Counted from the first letter of the stretch, positions 1 through 8,605 are shown. The stretch is DNA of 47,869 bases from an uncultured Collinsella sp. (GCA_902496775.1 CABVCF010000002.1:1-47869); one strand, 5' to 3'. Numbers and translations are program-made. The notes: generated from the sequence alone by a model not told the origin.

Positions 1-23
1 CGGCGGCATGCCGCCTCGCCGCG

Positions 24-2171
24 CTAGTTGCGTCTGCCGCCTCCGTTGGCGCCCTGACGCCCCTGTGCCGCGCGATTGCGACCGGCAGTGTTCTGCGCGC
101 GGGACATACCGCCGTATCTCTTGCTGCCCTTAGACCCCTTGCCGGCATCACCAGCGCCACCGTGGGCCTTGCCGCCCTTCTTGCCGGTGCCATGCCCACC
201 GCCAGCAGACGTCTCGCCCGGGCGCGGCGGTACGGGACGGATCAGGCAATGCTTGGTGTAGCCGATCAGGTCACGACGCCCGGCCTTTTCCAGCGCCTCG
301 CGCACGAGCTTGTAGTTCTCGGGTTTGCGGTATTGGATGAGCGCACGCTGCATGGCCTTCTCATGCGGGTCGCGCGCCACGTAGATCGGCTGCATGGTGC
401 GCGGGTCCACGCCGGTGTAGTACATGCAGGTCGACATGGTGGACGGCGTGGGGTAGAAGTCCTGCACCTGCTCGGGCATGTAGCCCATGTCGCGCACGGC
501 CTCGGCAAGGTCCACGGCTTCCTTCATCGTCGAGCCGGGATGGCTCGAGATTAGGTATGGCACCACGTATTGCTTAAGACCATATTCGCGGTTCAAGCGT
601 TCAAATTTGCGGCAGAACGCGTCGTAGACAGCTCGGCTCGGCTTGCCCATCACGGACAGCACCGCGTCGCTCACGTGCTCGGGTGCTACGCGCAGCTGGC
701 CCGAGACATGGTGCTCCAGCAGCTCGCGCAAAAACTCGTCCGAGGCATCGGCCATGGTGTAGTCAAAACGGATGCCGCTGCGCACGAAGACCTTTTTGAC
801 GCCCGGCAGCTGGCGCAGGTCGCGCAACAGCTGCGTGTAGCCGCTTTCGTCGACCACCATGTTCTTGCACACGCTCGGCCACAGGCAGCGCTTGTTCTTG
901 CACACGCCGTGCTTGAGCTGCTTGTCGCAGGCGGGACGGCTAAAGTTGGCCGTCGGTCCGCCTACGTCGTTGATGTAGCCTTTAAACTCGGGATCGCGCG
1001 TGAGCAGCTCTGCCTCGCGCATGATCGAGTCGTGGCTGCGCATCTGCAACACGCGGCCCTGGTGGAAGGTGAGGGCGCAAAACGAGCACTCGCCAAAACA
1101 GCCGCGGTTGGAGCTAATGGAAAACTTGATCTCGGCAAAGGCCGGCACGCCGCCCGCCGCGTCGTAGTCGGGATGCCAATCGCGTGCGTAGGGGAGTTCG
1201 GCCACCTCGTCCATCTCGTCGGTGGTGAGCGTCGTTGACGGCGGGTTTTGCACCACATAGACGTTGTTGGGGTAGGGCTCTACCAGACGATGCCCGGTGA
1301 TGGGGTCCATGTTCTGCTGCTGGACGTTAAAGCTGCGCGCGTAGTTGAGCTTGTCGGCGGCAAGGTCGTCCCAGCTGGGCAGCAGGTCGTAGTCGTAGAC
1401 CTCGTCGAGCGAGCCTGTGCGATAGACGGTGCCATTGATATAGGTAATCTGATCGATGGGCAGCCCCGCGTCGAGCGCGTCGGCGATCTCGACGATCGCG
1501 TGCTCGCCCATACCGTAGATGAGGATGTCGGCGCCCGAGTCGAGCAGTACCGAGCGCTTGAGCTTGTCCTGCCAGTAGTCGTAGTGGGCCAGACGGCGCA
1601 GGCTCGCCTCGATGCCGCCGATGATGATGGGAGCGTCCTTAAACGTCTGGCGGATGAGGTTGCCGTAGACCGTGACGGCGCGATTGGGACGACGCCCCTC
1701 CTCGCCACCGGGGGTATAGGCGTCGGTGTGGCGGCGGTGCTTGGTCACCGAATAGTGGTTGACCATGGAGTCCATGTTACCGGCACTGACGAGAAAGCCT
1801 AGGCGCGGCTCGCCGAGCGCGGTAATGCTGGCGGGGTCGGTCCAGTCGGGCTGGCAGATGATGCCCACCTTGTAGCCGTGCGCGTCGAGGACGCGACTGA
1901 TGATGGCCATGCCAAAACTGGGATGGTCCACATAGGCGTCGCCGCAGATGTAGACAAAGTCGCACTGGTCCCAGCCGCGCGCATTCATATCGGCGCGACT
2001 GACGGGGAGAAATTTGTCGCGGCCCGGGCGCCAGGGGCGGGCGGGCGTCGCTTGGGAATGCTTGGCGCGGGCGACCGTGGCCTGCGCCTTGCCGCCGCGC
2101 TTTTGCTGCTGGCCCTGTTTGCCCTGCTGTCCGCGTTGGCTGTTCTGAGCGTGCTGAGGCTTTTTTGCCAC
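24..2171 (-). CDS. YgiQ family radical SAM protein
   Basis: A probable radical SAM enzyme of the YgiQ family; the substrate of this family is not established. The cluster motif CFGECSFC (C-x3-C-x2-C) lies near residue 355. It is preceded by the family's conserved N-terminal domain (GDAYVDHPSFG, GIICQPDW), and further cysteines follow in CDKQLKHGVCKNKRCLWPSVC-like spacing. I chose the GTG at 2171 because GGGAGG stands just upstream; the frame stays open for 55 more codons without a good ribosome site. This gives 715 residues. Both ends are low complexity: a Gln/Lys-rich N-terminus of about 45 residues and a Gly/Lys/Arg-rich tail of about 65 residues. Such tails suggest nucleic-acid contact, but that is inference. 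The gene is divergent from the YoaK-like gene, with an 11-bp inverted repeat in the spacer. Confidence 0.9.
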   Translation of the reverse strand: MAKKPQHAQNSQRGQQGKQGQQQKRGGKAQATVARAKHSQATPARPWRPGRDKFLPVSRADMNARGWDQCDFVYICGDAYVDHPSFGMAIISRVLDAHGYKVGIICQPDWTDPASITALGEPRLGFLVSAGNMDSMVNHYSVTKHRRHTDAYTPGGEEGRRPNRAVTVYGNLIRQTFKDAPIIIGGIEASLRRLAHYDYWQDKLKRSVLLDSGADILIYGMGEHAIVEIADALDAGLPIDQITYINGTVYRTGSLDEVYDYDLLPSWDDLAADKLNYARSFNVQQQNMDPITGHRLVEPYPNNVYVVQNPPSTTLTTDEMDEVAELPYARDWHPDYDAAGGVPAFAEIKFSISSNRGCFGECSFCALTFHQGRVLQMRSHDSIMREAELLTRDPEFKGYINDVGGPTANFSRPACDKQLKHGVCKNKRCLWPSVCKNMVVDESGYTQLLRDLRQLPGVKKVFVRSGIRFDYTMADASDEFLRELLEHHVSGQLRVAPEHVSDAVLSVMGKPSRAVYDAFCRKFERLNREYGLKQYVVPYLISSHPGSTMKEAVDLAEAVRDMGYMPEQVQDFYPTPSTMSTCMYYTGVDPRTMQPIYVARDPHEKAMQRALIQYRKPENYKLVREALEKAGRRDLIGYTKHCLIRPVPPRPGETSAGGGHGTGKKGGKAHGGAGDAGKGSKGSKRYGGMSRAQNTAGRNRAAQGRQGANGGGRRN

Positions 2172-2209
2172 GATCCCTCCCGGTGTCTGTATGCTGCACG
2201 TAATTGTAA

Positions 2210-2242
2210 CCAGTCTTTTTGGGACGGGGCTAAAAAGACTGG
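2210..2242. repeat. 11-bp perfect inverted repeat in divergent spacer
   Basis: CCAGTCTTTTT at 2210-2220 is exactly matched by AAAAAGACTGG at 2232-2242 around an 11-nt loop. It sits between two divergent genes. On the minus strand it lies immediately upstream of a -10-like TACAAT (2203-2208), so it could overlap the radical SAM gene promoter as an operator, or be a repeat copy. Confidence 0.6.
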
Positions 2243-2423
2243 TGGAGTACATGGGCTGGCGGACCGGCGTGTGCTGTACCCGCCGTTTGTTTCCAGACTG
2301 TGTATCTGCGCGTTGGAGAACCCGTCTCGCGCGCACGCCATGTTGTCAATGGGTTACAGTATGAACGGCGGCTATGTTTCCGCCAACGCACGAGAGAGTC
2401 GTCAACAAGGAGGATGCACGACG

Positions 2424-3140
2424 ATGCAGCGTGCCAAACAGATATCGGAGTCTATTGAGCTGGGCATCATCTTGGCGCTCGCCGGTGGCTTTATGGACGT
2501 GTATTCGTACATTGGGCGCGACCATGTTTTCGCCAACGCGCAGACAGGCAACATCCTGCTCGTGGGCGTGAGCATCTCGGAGGGCAACTGGGCACTTGCG
2601 GAGCGCTACTTCTTCCCTGTGGTGTCGTTTGCCGTGGGTATTATGCTTGCCGATCTGGTACACGAGCGGTTTGGCAGCGTGATCCACTGGCGTCAGGTGA
2701 CGGTGTTCTTTGAAGCCGTCATCTTACTGGGCGTGAGCTTTATCCCGGGCGGCAATTTCAACCTGCTCGCCAACTGCCTCACCTCGTTTGCCTGCGGCAT
2801 GCAGGTCGAGAGCTTCCGCAAGATCCACGGTCACGGCATCGCTACGACCATGTGCATCGGCAACTTGCGCAACGCGCTGCAAAACGTGGACGATTACATC
2901 ATCACCCACAGGCGCGGCTTTTTGGAAAACGGCCTGCTGTACTTTGGCGTGATCTTTACCTTTGTGTTTGGCGCCGTGTTGGGCAACTGGTGTATTGAGC
3001 GCATGGGCCTGCACGCCATCGTCGTGGCGAGCTTGCTGCTGTTTGTCGCGTTTGCCATCATGTTCATCGACCGCGAGCGCGACTTGCGCTTACGCTGGAA
3101 GGTTGCGGCCGAGGCTTGGAAAGAGGGCTGTCGAAAGTAA
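2424..3140 (+). CDS. YoaK/DUF1275 family membrane protein
   Basis: A 238-residue integral membrane protein resembling the YoaK (DUF1275) family, whose function is unknown. Supporting sequence is the N-terminal segment ELGIILALAGGFMDVYSYI followed by FANAQTGNILLVG, which matches the family signature (GxxDxxxY...TGN). About six hydrophobic segments follow, ending in a short Arg-rich C-terminal tail. The ATG at 2424 follows AAGGAGG at a usable distance. The open frame runs further upstream, but that part overlaps the divergent gene and has no family similarity. An intrinsic terminator follows at once, so the gene is probably monocistronic. Confidence 0.88.
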   Translation: MQRAKQISESIELGIILALAGGFMDVYSYIGRDHVFANAQTGNILLVGVSISEGNWALAERYFFPVVSFAVGIMLADLVHERFGSVIHWRQVTVFFEAVILLGVSFIPGGNFNLLANCLTSFACGMQVESFRKIHGHGIATTMCIGNLRNALQNVDDYIITHRRGFLENGLLYFGVIFTFVFGAVLGNWCIERMGLHAIVVASLLLFVAFAIMFIDRERDLRLRWKVAAEAWKEGCRK

Positions 3141-3145
3141 CCGAA

Positions 3146-3180
3146 TGCGGCAAAGGGGCTGTCCCTTTGCCGCAATATTT
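3146..3180 (+). terminator. Intrinsic terminator after the YoaK-like gene
   Basis: TGCGGCAAAGGG (3146-3157) pairs perfectly with CCCTTTGCCGCA (3163-3174) around a 5-nt loop and is followed by ATATTTTT. Confidence 0.85.
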
Positions 3181-3190
3181 TTCATCATCT

Positions 3191-3206
3191 GTTGAAACGC
3201 TTTAAC
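3191..3206. promoter_or_regulatory. Possible operator upstream of the alcohol dehydrogenase
   Basis: GTTGAAACGCTTTAAC is an imperfect dyad with a central CG, the style of LacI/CcpA-family operators. A TTGACG hexamer follows at 3211, and an inverted copy of the same words (TTTCAAAAGCGTTA) lies at 3234-3247. No regulator is encoded nearby, so the assignment is tentative. Confidence 0.3.
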
Positions 3207-3305
3207 AATTTTGACGTTCTCACGCGTTTTTCGTTTCAAAAGCGTTAGGATGGGACTCATAACGTGGGGCGTAATGGGTGCCCCGCACACGATGGGAGGC
3301 TATCA

Positions 3306-4472
3306 ATGGCTAATCGTTTCGTTCTCAATACCATCTCTTATCATGGTTCCGGCGCCATCAAGGAGATCCCCGGCGAGCTCCAGCGTCGTGGCTATAAGAA
3401 GATCTTCGTCTGCTCCGACCCCGATCTGGTCAAGTTTGGCGTTACCGCTAAGGTGACTGACGAGCTCGATGCCGCCGGCATCGCTTGGAGCCTCTACTCC
3501 GAGATCAAGCCCAACCCCACCATCCAGAACGTCAAGGACGGCGTCGAGGCCTTCAAGGCCGCCGAGGCTGACGCTATCGTGACCATCGGTGGCGGCTCCT
3601 CCATGGACACCGCCAAGGCCATTGGCATCATCATCAACAACCCCGAGTTCGCTAATGTCCGCAGCCTCGAGGGCGTTGCTCCGACTAAGAACCACGCCGT
3701 GTTCACCATCGCCGTGCCGACGACCGCCGGTACCGCTGCCGAGGTGACCATCAACTACGTCATCACCGACCCCGAGAAGGTCCGCAAGTTCGTGTGCGTC
3801 GACACCAACGACGCCCCCGAGGTCGCCGTCGTCGATCCTGACATGATGGCTTCCATGCCCGCCGGCCTGACCGCTTCCACTGGTATGGACGCTCTGACCC
3901 ACGCCATCGAGGGCTACACCACCAAGGGTGCCTGGGAGCTCTCTGACATGTTCCACTTTGAGGCTATTAAGCTGATCAGCGAGAACCTGCGTGACTCCGT
4001 CGCCGAGGCCAAGTCCGGCCAGCCCGGCTCCGGCCGTGAGGGCATGGCTCTTGGCCAGTATGTCGCCGGCATGGGCTTCTCCAACGTTGGCCTGGGCATC
4101 GACCACGCCATGGCTCACACCCTGTCCGCTCACTACGACACCCCGCACGGCGTCGCTTGCGCCATGCTGCTGCCGATTGCCATGGAGTTCAACAAGCCGG
4201 TTTGCGCTGAGCGCCTGGCCAAGGTTGCCGTTGCCATGGGTGTTGACACCACGGGCATGAGCACCGACGAGGCTGCCGATGCTGCTATCGCCGCCGTCAA
4301 GCAGCTCTCTGCCGACGTGAATATCCCGCACGTCTGCGAGGCCATGAAGGCTGACGAGATCGAGGTTCTGGCCAAGGACGCCATGGCCGACGCTTGCTTC
4401 CCGGGCAACCCGCGCGAGGCGACGCTCGACGACGTCATCGAGCTCTTCAAGAAGATCTGCCCGGCTGCCTAG
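3306..4472 (+). CDS. Iron-containing alcohol dehydrogenase
   Basis: A group III (Fe-dependent) NAD(P)H alcohol dehydrogenase of 388 residues that interconverts an aldehyde and an alcohol; related families include FucO, DhaT and butanol dehydrogenases. The nucleotide-binding motif GGGSSMDTAKAIG is near residue 95. The metal ligands are visible as D and H in DALTHAIEGY (about 195-204) and two histidines in DHAMAHTLSAHYDTPHG (about 265-281), so the active site looks complete. The ATG at 3306 follows GGGAGG with good spacing. Codon use is strongly biased towards C-ending optimal codons compared with neighbours, suggesting very high expression. The exact substrate cannot be read from sequence; ethanol or short diol fermentation is plausible. 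It stands alone with its own terminator. Confidence 0.93.
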   Translation: MANRFVLNTISYHGSGAIKEIPGELQRRGYKKIFVCSDPDLVKFGVTAKVTDELDAAGIAWSLYSEIKPNPTIQNVKDGVEAFKAAEADAIVTIGGGSSMDTAKAIGIIINNPEFANVRSLEGVAPTKNHAVFTIAVPTTAGTAAEVTINYVITDPEKVRKFVCVDTNDAPEVAVVDPDMMASMPAGLTASTGMDALTHAIEGYTTKGAWELSDMFHFEAIKLISENLRDSVAEAKSGQPGSGREGMALGQYVAGMGFSNVGLGIDHAMAHTLSAHYDTPHGVACAMLLPIAMEFNKPVCAERLAKVAVAMGVDTTGMSTDEAADAAIAAVKQLSADVNIPHVCEAMKADEIEVLAKDAMADACFPGNPREATLDDVIELFKKICPAA

Positions 4473-4525
4473 CTTAATTTGGTGGTCCTTCGCCCGTAGG
4501 CGTATGGTCTTTTGACTTGCCGCTG

Positions 4526-4557
4526 GCCCCGTCGTGCTACGCACGGCGGGGCTTTTT
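4526..4557 (+). terminator. Intrinsic terminator of the alcohol dehydrogenase gene
   Basis: GCCCCGTCGTG (4526-4536) pairs with CACGGCGGGGC (4542-4552), with one G-T wobble, followed by TTTTT. Confidence 0.9.
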
Positions 4558-4587
4558 GTGCTGCGTCGATGCCCTGAGACGGGCAAA

Positions 4588-4677
4588 ACCAAGGCGTACT
4601 GCCTGCTGTGGATAGGTGGTGCACTTCCCAGCACCAAGGCGTACTGCCTGCTGTGGATAGGTGGTGCACTTCCCAGC
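4588..4677. repeat. Two perfect 45-bp tandem copies
   Basis: The unit starting ACCAAGGCGTACTGCC occurs at 4588-4632 and again, identical base for base, at 4633-4677. It lies in noncoding DNA between the dehydrogenase terminator and the M42 peptidase gene. Perfect identity points to a recent duplication. Confidence 0.9.
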
Positions 4678-4678
4678 G

Positions 4679-4910
4679 TGCATTTTTGGGAGTATTCAGC
4701 AAGCTCTTAAAAATGCATAACGTTGTGAATGGGCCGTAGTGGCCCGCAGGCGCCCATCGACAGCCATTGTGGGCGGGCTATCGATGAGTGGAGGGGGTTG
4801 TTACTGAGTTTTTGCTTTGCGACGACCTGCAACACTGCTGTAACCGCGTCGTTTTGTCGTTCGCGATGGGGCCGTTGGGGCCCACGGTGCTGAATACTCC
4901 GTTTTTTGCA
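4679..4910. repeat. Inverted pair carrying GGAGTATTCAGCA
   Basis: GGAGTATTCAGCA (4689-4701) recurs as its reverse complement TGCTGAATACTCC (4888-4900). The match extends to flanking TGCA tetramers separated by T/A runs, at 4679 and 4907. The left copy is also inside a small hairpin, TGCATTTTT (4679-4687) with AAAAATGCA (4709-4717). The DNA between the copies has no convincing gene. This looks like an intergenic palindromic repeat element about 230 bp long. Confidence 0.6.
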
Positions 4911-5004
4911 CGGTCCAAGGTGGGGCACCCTGAGACGAAGCAAAAAGATGCCTCATTTCTATGCAGATACCGATAGGATTTATGCAAGATTGGGATTGTA
5001 AACC

Positions 5005-5072
5005 GTGCACGTGCACAAAACCGGTGCGGGGACGTCTGGAGTCGGCTCGGCTCCTGGGGCATTGCACGTGCA
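5005..5072. promoter_or_regulatory. Paired TGCACGTGCA palindromes upstream of the M42 gene
   Basis: The perfect 10-bp palindrome TGCACGTGCA occurs at 5006-5015 (within the 12-bp palindrome GTGCACGTGCAC at 5005-5016) and again at 5063-5072. AACCG stands on the outer side of each. A -10-like TAAAAT (5080-5085) follows the second, so both lie where operators would sit. The cognate factor is unknown. Confidence 0.4.
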
Positions 5073-5121
5073 GAACGGTTAAAATCGGGACTCGGTCTTG
5101 GTTTTACTTGGAAGGATGCAT

Positions 5122-6165
5122 ATGACTTCTAATATTGATGCTTCTCTAGAGGAGACGCTCTCCTATATCGCAGGACAGCTTAAGACGCTGACTTCTATTT
5201 CTTCGCCTACGGGGTTTACCCGCGCGGCGACCGATTATCTGATGGAGACCCTGCGCGATATGGGCTTTGGCCCCGAGCGTTCCAATAAGGGCAACGTGCT
5301 CGTTGAGCTTGGTGGCGAGGGCGAGCCGCTCGTGTTGGCGAGCCATGTCGATACCCTGGGCGCCATGGTGCGCTCCATCAAGGACAATGGTCGCCTGCGT
5401 CCTACGACGCTTGGTGGGCACCAGTGGTCTACGGCCGATGGCGAGAACTGCACCGTCTACACGCGTGACGGCAATGTGTACGCGGGTGTGGTCCTCAATA
5501 CCGAGCCTTCGGCGCACGTGGCTGACGAGCCGGTTAAGGCCATCGAGAAGAATATGGAGATCCTGCTCGACGAGAACGTCGATAGCAAGGACGATGTGCT
5601 TGAGCTGGGCATTCAGACCGGCGACATCATCGCTATGGACCCGCGTACCACGGTGACGGAGAGCGGCTACATCAAGAGCCGCTTCCTTGACGACAAGCTG
5701 TCCGCGTCGATTCTGCTGGGCTTGGCGCGTGCTGTCGCCGCTGGCGAGGTGACGCTTTCGCGCAAGGTTTCGCTGCTCTTTACGGTGTACGAGGAGGTCG
5801 GCCACGGCGGTGCCTTTGTGCCGGCTGACACGCGCGAGATGATCAGCGTGGACATGGGCTGCGTGGGTGACGACCTGGGCTGCACCGAGCGCATGGTGTC
5901 GATCTGCGCTAAGGATTCGGGTGGCCCCTACAACTACGACCTGGTGACCACGCTGTCCAACATCGCGCGCGAGCTCGAGCTTGATTACGCCATCGACGTG
6001 TACCCGCACTACGGCTCCGACGTCGAGGCCACGCTCTCGGCCGGCTACGACATTCGCCATGGTCTGATCGGCCCCGGCGTGTACGCGAGCCACAACTACG
6101 AGCGCAGCCACATCGACGGTGTGCGAAACACCTTCGAGCTCGTCCGCGCCTACGTGCAGCGTTAG
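5122..6165 (+). CDS. M42 family metallopeptidase (aminopeptidase)
   Basis: A cytosolic di-metal aminopeptidase of the M42 family (347 residues), which trims peptides from the N-terminus as a large tetrahedral oligomer. Ligand and catalytic motifs appear in order: LASHVDTLGAM (His near 75), RFLDDKLSAS (bridging Asp near 187), YEEVGHGGAF (catalytic Glu and Glu ligand near 222), SVDMG (Asp near 243) and a C-terminal His in YERSHIDG. The classic LELGIQTGDIIAMDPR segment is present. I chose the ATG at 5122 because GGAAGG stands 6 bases upstream; the ATG at 5116 would touch that site. The gene stands alone between intergenic repeats. Preference (glutamyl, leucyl or other) cannot be told from sequence. 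Confidence 0.92.
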   Translation: MTSNIDASLEETLSYIAGQLKTLTSISSPTGFTRAATDYLMETLRDMGFGPERSNKGNVLVELGGEGEPLVLASHVDTLGAMVRSIKDNGRLRPTTLGGHQWSTADGENCTVYTRDGNVYAGVVLNTEPSAHVADEPVKAIEKNMEILLDENVDSKDDVLELGIQTGDIIAMDPRTTVTESGYIKSRFLDDKLSASILLGLARAVAAGEVTLSRKVSLLFTVYEEVGHGGAFVPADTREMISVDMGCVGDDLGCTERMVSICAKDSGGPYNYDLVTTLSNIARELELDYAIDVYPHYGSDVEATLSAGYDIRHGLIGPGVYASHNYERSHIDGVRNTFELVRAYVQR

Positions 6166-6190
6166 GCGCATTTATAGCGCGTGGCAAGTT

Positions 6191-6234
6191 AAGAGCGCAC
6201 TAGCCGGTATAACGTTGCCGGCAGGGGCGCTCTT
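6191..6234 (+). terminator. Hairpin after the M42 gene
   Basis: AAGAGCGC (6191-6198) pairs with GCGCTCTT (6227-6234), with an inner GCCGG/GCCGGC stem. The T-run is weak (CTCTTGTG), so termination is probable rather than certain. Confidence 0.55.
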
Positions 6235-6238
6235 GTGC

Positions 6239-6303
6239 GTTGCGGTGAAATAGGGACTGTTTTTGCATTTGAAACGCATAAGCAGTCCCTATTTCACCGC
6301 AAC
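6239..6303. repeat. Long intergenic palindrome (21-bp perfect arms)
   Basis: The arm beginning GTTGCGGTGAAATAGGG (6239-6259) is perfectly matched by its reverse complement at 6283-6303 around a 23-nt centre. It lies between the converging M42 and mnmA genes. A second copy with nearly the same arm (GTTGCGGTGAAATGCGG, read on the minus strand) is found at 17286-17350, so this is a repeat family and not only a local terminator. Confidence 0.85.
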
Positions 6304-6320
6304 TTATGAAGGGGATGGGA

Positions 6321-7421
6321 CTACTTGATGGCGGCAGTCACGGTACCGCCGCCCAGGACGATGTCGCCGCGGTAGACTACAACGGCTTGGCCGGGGGCGA
6401 TGGCTCGCTGCGGCTCGTCAAAAGTTAGCAGCATTTGCCTGTCTGCGCCGCGCGTAAGGGTCGCTGCCTGGTCTTTCTGACGGTAGCGGTACTTGGCGCC
6501 CACGCGAATGCCGCCGGCATCGAGTTCTGCCTCCATGCGGTCGGCAGGGGCGCTCCAGATCCAGTCGTCGGCCGTGAGTGCTGTGGCCGTTAGGTCCTCG
6601 GCCTCGCCCAGATGCACGGTGTTGTTGGCGGTGTCGACGCCCGTCACATACACGGGATGCGCCATCGCGACGCCCAAGCCCTTGCGCTGGCCGATGGTAT
6701 AGCGCAACGCGCCGTTATGGCGTCCGACCACGCTGCCGTCGCGCCACACAATGTCGCCCGGTGCAGCGGGATGTCCGCAGCGGCGCTCGATATAGCCCGC
6801 GTAGTCGCCGTCCGCGATAAAGCAGATGTCCTCGCTCTCGGCCTTCTTGGCGTTGATGAAGCCCTGCTCGGTGGCAATGCGGCGCACGTCGCGCTCTTTG
6901 TCCAGCCCGGCCAGCGGAAAGATTGTGCGCGACAGCCGCTCCTGCGTGAGCGAATACAAAAAGTAGCTCTGCTCCTTCTTGGGGTCCTCGCCGCGGTGCA
7001 GCTGCCAGGTGCCGTCGGACGCCTGGTCCGTTTTGGCGTAGTGACCCGTGGCGATGTAGTCGCAGCCCATATCGAGTGCCGCATCGAGCAGCGCACCAAA
7101 CTTAATATGGCGGTTGCAGATGATGCACGGATTTGGCGTCAACCCTTCCTGGTAGGCAGCCACGAAGCGCTCGATAACATTGCGGTCGAAGGTCTGCTGC
7201 AGGTCGAGCACATGGTGGGGTATCCCCAGGCGCTCGGCGACGGCCTTTGCATCGGCGATGTCGCGGTCGACTTTGCTCATGCCTGTGGCGGGGTCGGGTG
7301 CGGGACAGGTGAGGCGCATGGTGGCGCCGACGCATTCGTAGCCCTGGCTTTTGAGCAGGTACGCGGTCACGCTGGAATCGACGCCGCCGCTCATGGCGAC
7401 GAGCACGCGCTTGTTGTGCAT
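6321..7421 (-). CDS. mnmA: tRNA-uridine 2-sulfurtransferase MnmA
   Basis: This cytosolic enzyme adenylates and then thiolates U34 of tRNAs for Lys, Glu and Gln at the 2-position, using sulfur relayed as a persulfide. The 366-residue protein is of normal length. The ATP PP-loop SGGVDSS is at 10-16. The two catalytic cysteines sit at residue 102 (PCIICNRHIKF) and residue 200 (SEDICFI), the spacing known from E. coli MnmA. The ATG at 7421 follows AAGGAG about 9 bases upstream. It lies downstream of and in the same direction as cysK, with about 180 bp between; a TACAAT hexamer near 7500 suggests its own promoter. Cysteine supply and thiolation are linked through sulfur metabolism, but an operon is not proven. 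Confidence 0.96.
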   Translation of the reverse strand: MHNKRVLVAMSGGVDSSVTAYLLKSQGYECVGATMRLTCPAPDPATGMSKVDRDIADAKAVAERLGIPHHVLDLQQTFDRNVIERFVAAYQEGLTPNPCIICNRHIKFGALLDAALDMGCDYIATGHYAKTDQASDGTWQLHRGEDPKKEQSYFLYSLTQERLSRTIFPLAGLDKERDVRRIATEQGFINAKKAESEDICFIADGDYAGYIERRCGHPAAPGDIVWRDGSVVGRHNGALRYTIGQRKGLGVAMAHPVYVTGVDTANNTVHLGEAEDLTATALTADDWIWSAPADRMEAELDAGGIRVGAKYRYRQKDQAATLTRGADRQMLLTFDEPQRAIAPGQAVVVYRGDIVLGGGTVTAAIK

Positions 7422-7602
7422 GGGGAGGTTCTCCTTGGTGGCATGTGGCCAAAAAAGAAAAGCGCCGCGGGAGGCTGGTTCCGCGCCGCAGACATTGTAG
7501 CAAGTTCGGACGTCTCGTGGGACACCCTAACGAGATGGACTCAGGCTGCCAGAAGAGAGGGGAGACTGGCGTGCCCTGGACTCGTTCTAAGAACGAGAAG
7601 CT

Positions 7603-8541
7603 CTAGTCCTGGAAGAGCGCCGTGGACAGGTAGCGCTCACCGGTATCGGCGAGCAGCGCCACAATGGTCTTACCCTCGTTCTCGGGGCGCTTGGCCAGCT
7701 GTAGCGCGGCCCACACGGCGGCGCCGGACGAAATGCCCACGAGCACGCCCTCCTTGTGGCCCACGGCGCGGCCGGTCGCAAAGGCGTCGTCGTTCTCGAC
7801 GGGGATGATCTCGTCGTAGACCTGGGTGTCGAGGACGTCGGGCACAAAACCGGCGCCGATACCCTGGATCTTGTGCGGGCCGGCCTGGCCCTTGGAGAGC
7901 ACCGGGGAGGTAGCGGGCTCGACGGCGACGATCTGAATCTCGGGGTTCTGTTCCTTGAGGAACTCGCCCACGCCGGTCACGGTGCCGCCGGTGCCAACGC
8001 CGGCGACGAAGATGTCGACCTTGCCGTCGGTGTCATCCCAGATCTCGGGGCCGGTCGTGGCCTTGTGGATGGCGGGGTTGGCGGGGTTCACAAACTGGCC
8101 GGCGATAATGCTGTTGGGCGTCTCCTTCTGCAGTTCCTCGGCCTTGGCGATGGCGCCCTTCATGCCTTTGGAGCCGTCGGTGAGCACGAGCTGTGCGCCG
8201 TATGCCTGCATAAGTTTGCGGCGCTCGACGGACATGGTCTCGGGCATGGTGATGATCACCTTGTAGCCGCGAGCCGCCGCCACCGAGGCGATGCCGACGC
8301 CGGTGTTGCCGCTCGTGGGCTCGATGATGGTGTAGTCGCCGCCGCGCACGAGCTTGCCGGCCTTCTCGGCCTCGTCGATCATGTTCTTGGCGACGCGGTC
8401 TTTGACGGACCCGGCGGGGTTGAAGTATTCCAGCTTGACGAGCACGCGGGCCTTGAGGTCCTCATCGGCCTCAAAGTGAGTGAGCTCCAGGAGCGGGGTG
8501 TGGCCGATAAGCTGATCGATGGACGTATAAACATTGCTCAT
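7603..8541 (-). CDS. cysK: Cysteine synthase A
   Basis: A PLP-dependent O-acetylserine (thiol)-lyase that makes L-cysteine from O-acetylserine and sulfide in the cytosol. The 312-residue protein has the PLP lysine at 47 in [10 protein letters not shown], the substrate-binding TSGNTG loop at 76-81 and the phosphate-binding GTGGTVTG near 185. All are intact and the length is standard. The ATG at 8541 follows GGAGG. The gene is divergent from an Rrf2-type regulator, and the 250-bp spacer holds a perfect palindrome at 8606-8626. This arrangement recalls Rrf2 proteins such as CymR that control cysteine genes, so regulation by the neighbour is a reasonable inference. Confidence 0.96.
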   Translation of the reverse strand: MSNVYTSIDQLIGHTPLLELTHFEADEDLKARVLVKLEYFNPAGSVKDRVAKNMIDEAEKAGKLVRGGDYTIIEPTSGNTGVGIASVAAARGYKVIITMPETMSVERRKLMQAYGAQLVLTDGSKGMKGAIAKAEELQKETPNSIIAGQFVNPANPAIHKATTGPEIWDDTDGKVDIFVAGVGTGGTVTGVGEFLKEQNPEIQIVAVEPATSPVLSKGQAGPHKIQGIGAGFVPDVLDTQVYDEIIPVENDDAFATGRAVGHKEGVLVGISSGAAVWAALQLAKRPENEGKTIVALLADTGERYLSTALFQD

Positions 8542-8605
8542 GGTGAACCTCCAAAGTGTTCAAATGACTGGATACCGTGTGGTTTTACGGTGTGTGTAGC
8601 AGCGA

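Noticed and set aside
3303..4637. Long open frame antisense to the alcohol dehydrogenase
   Set aside because: It exists because the plus-strand gene has strong C-ending codon bias. It has a Gly/Val/Leu/Asp-rich translation, no domain and no ribosome site.
4588..4677. CRISPR array
   Set aside because: There are only two copies, directly abutting with no spacer, and no cas genes.
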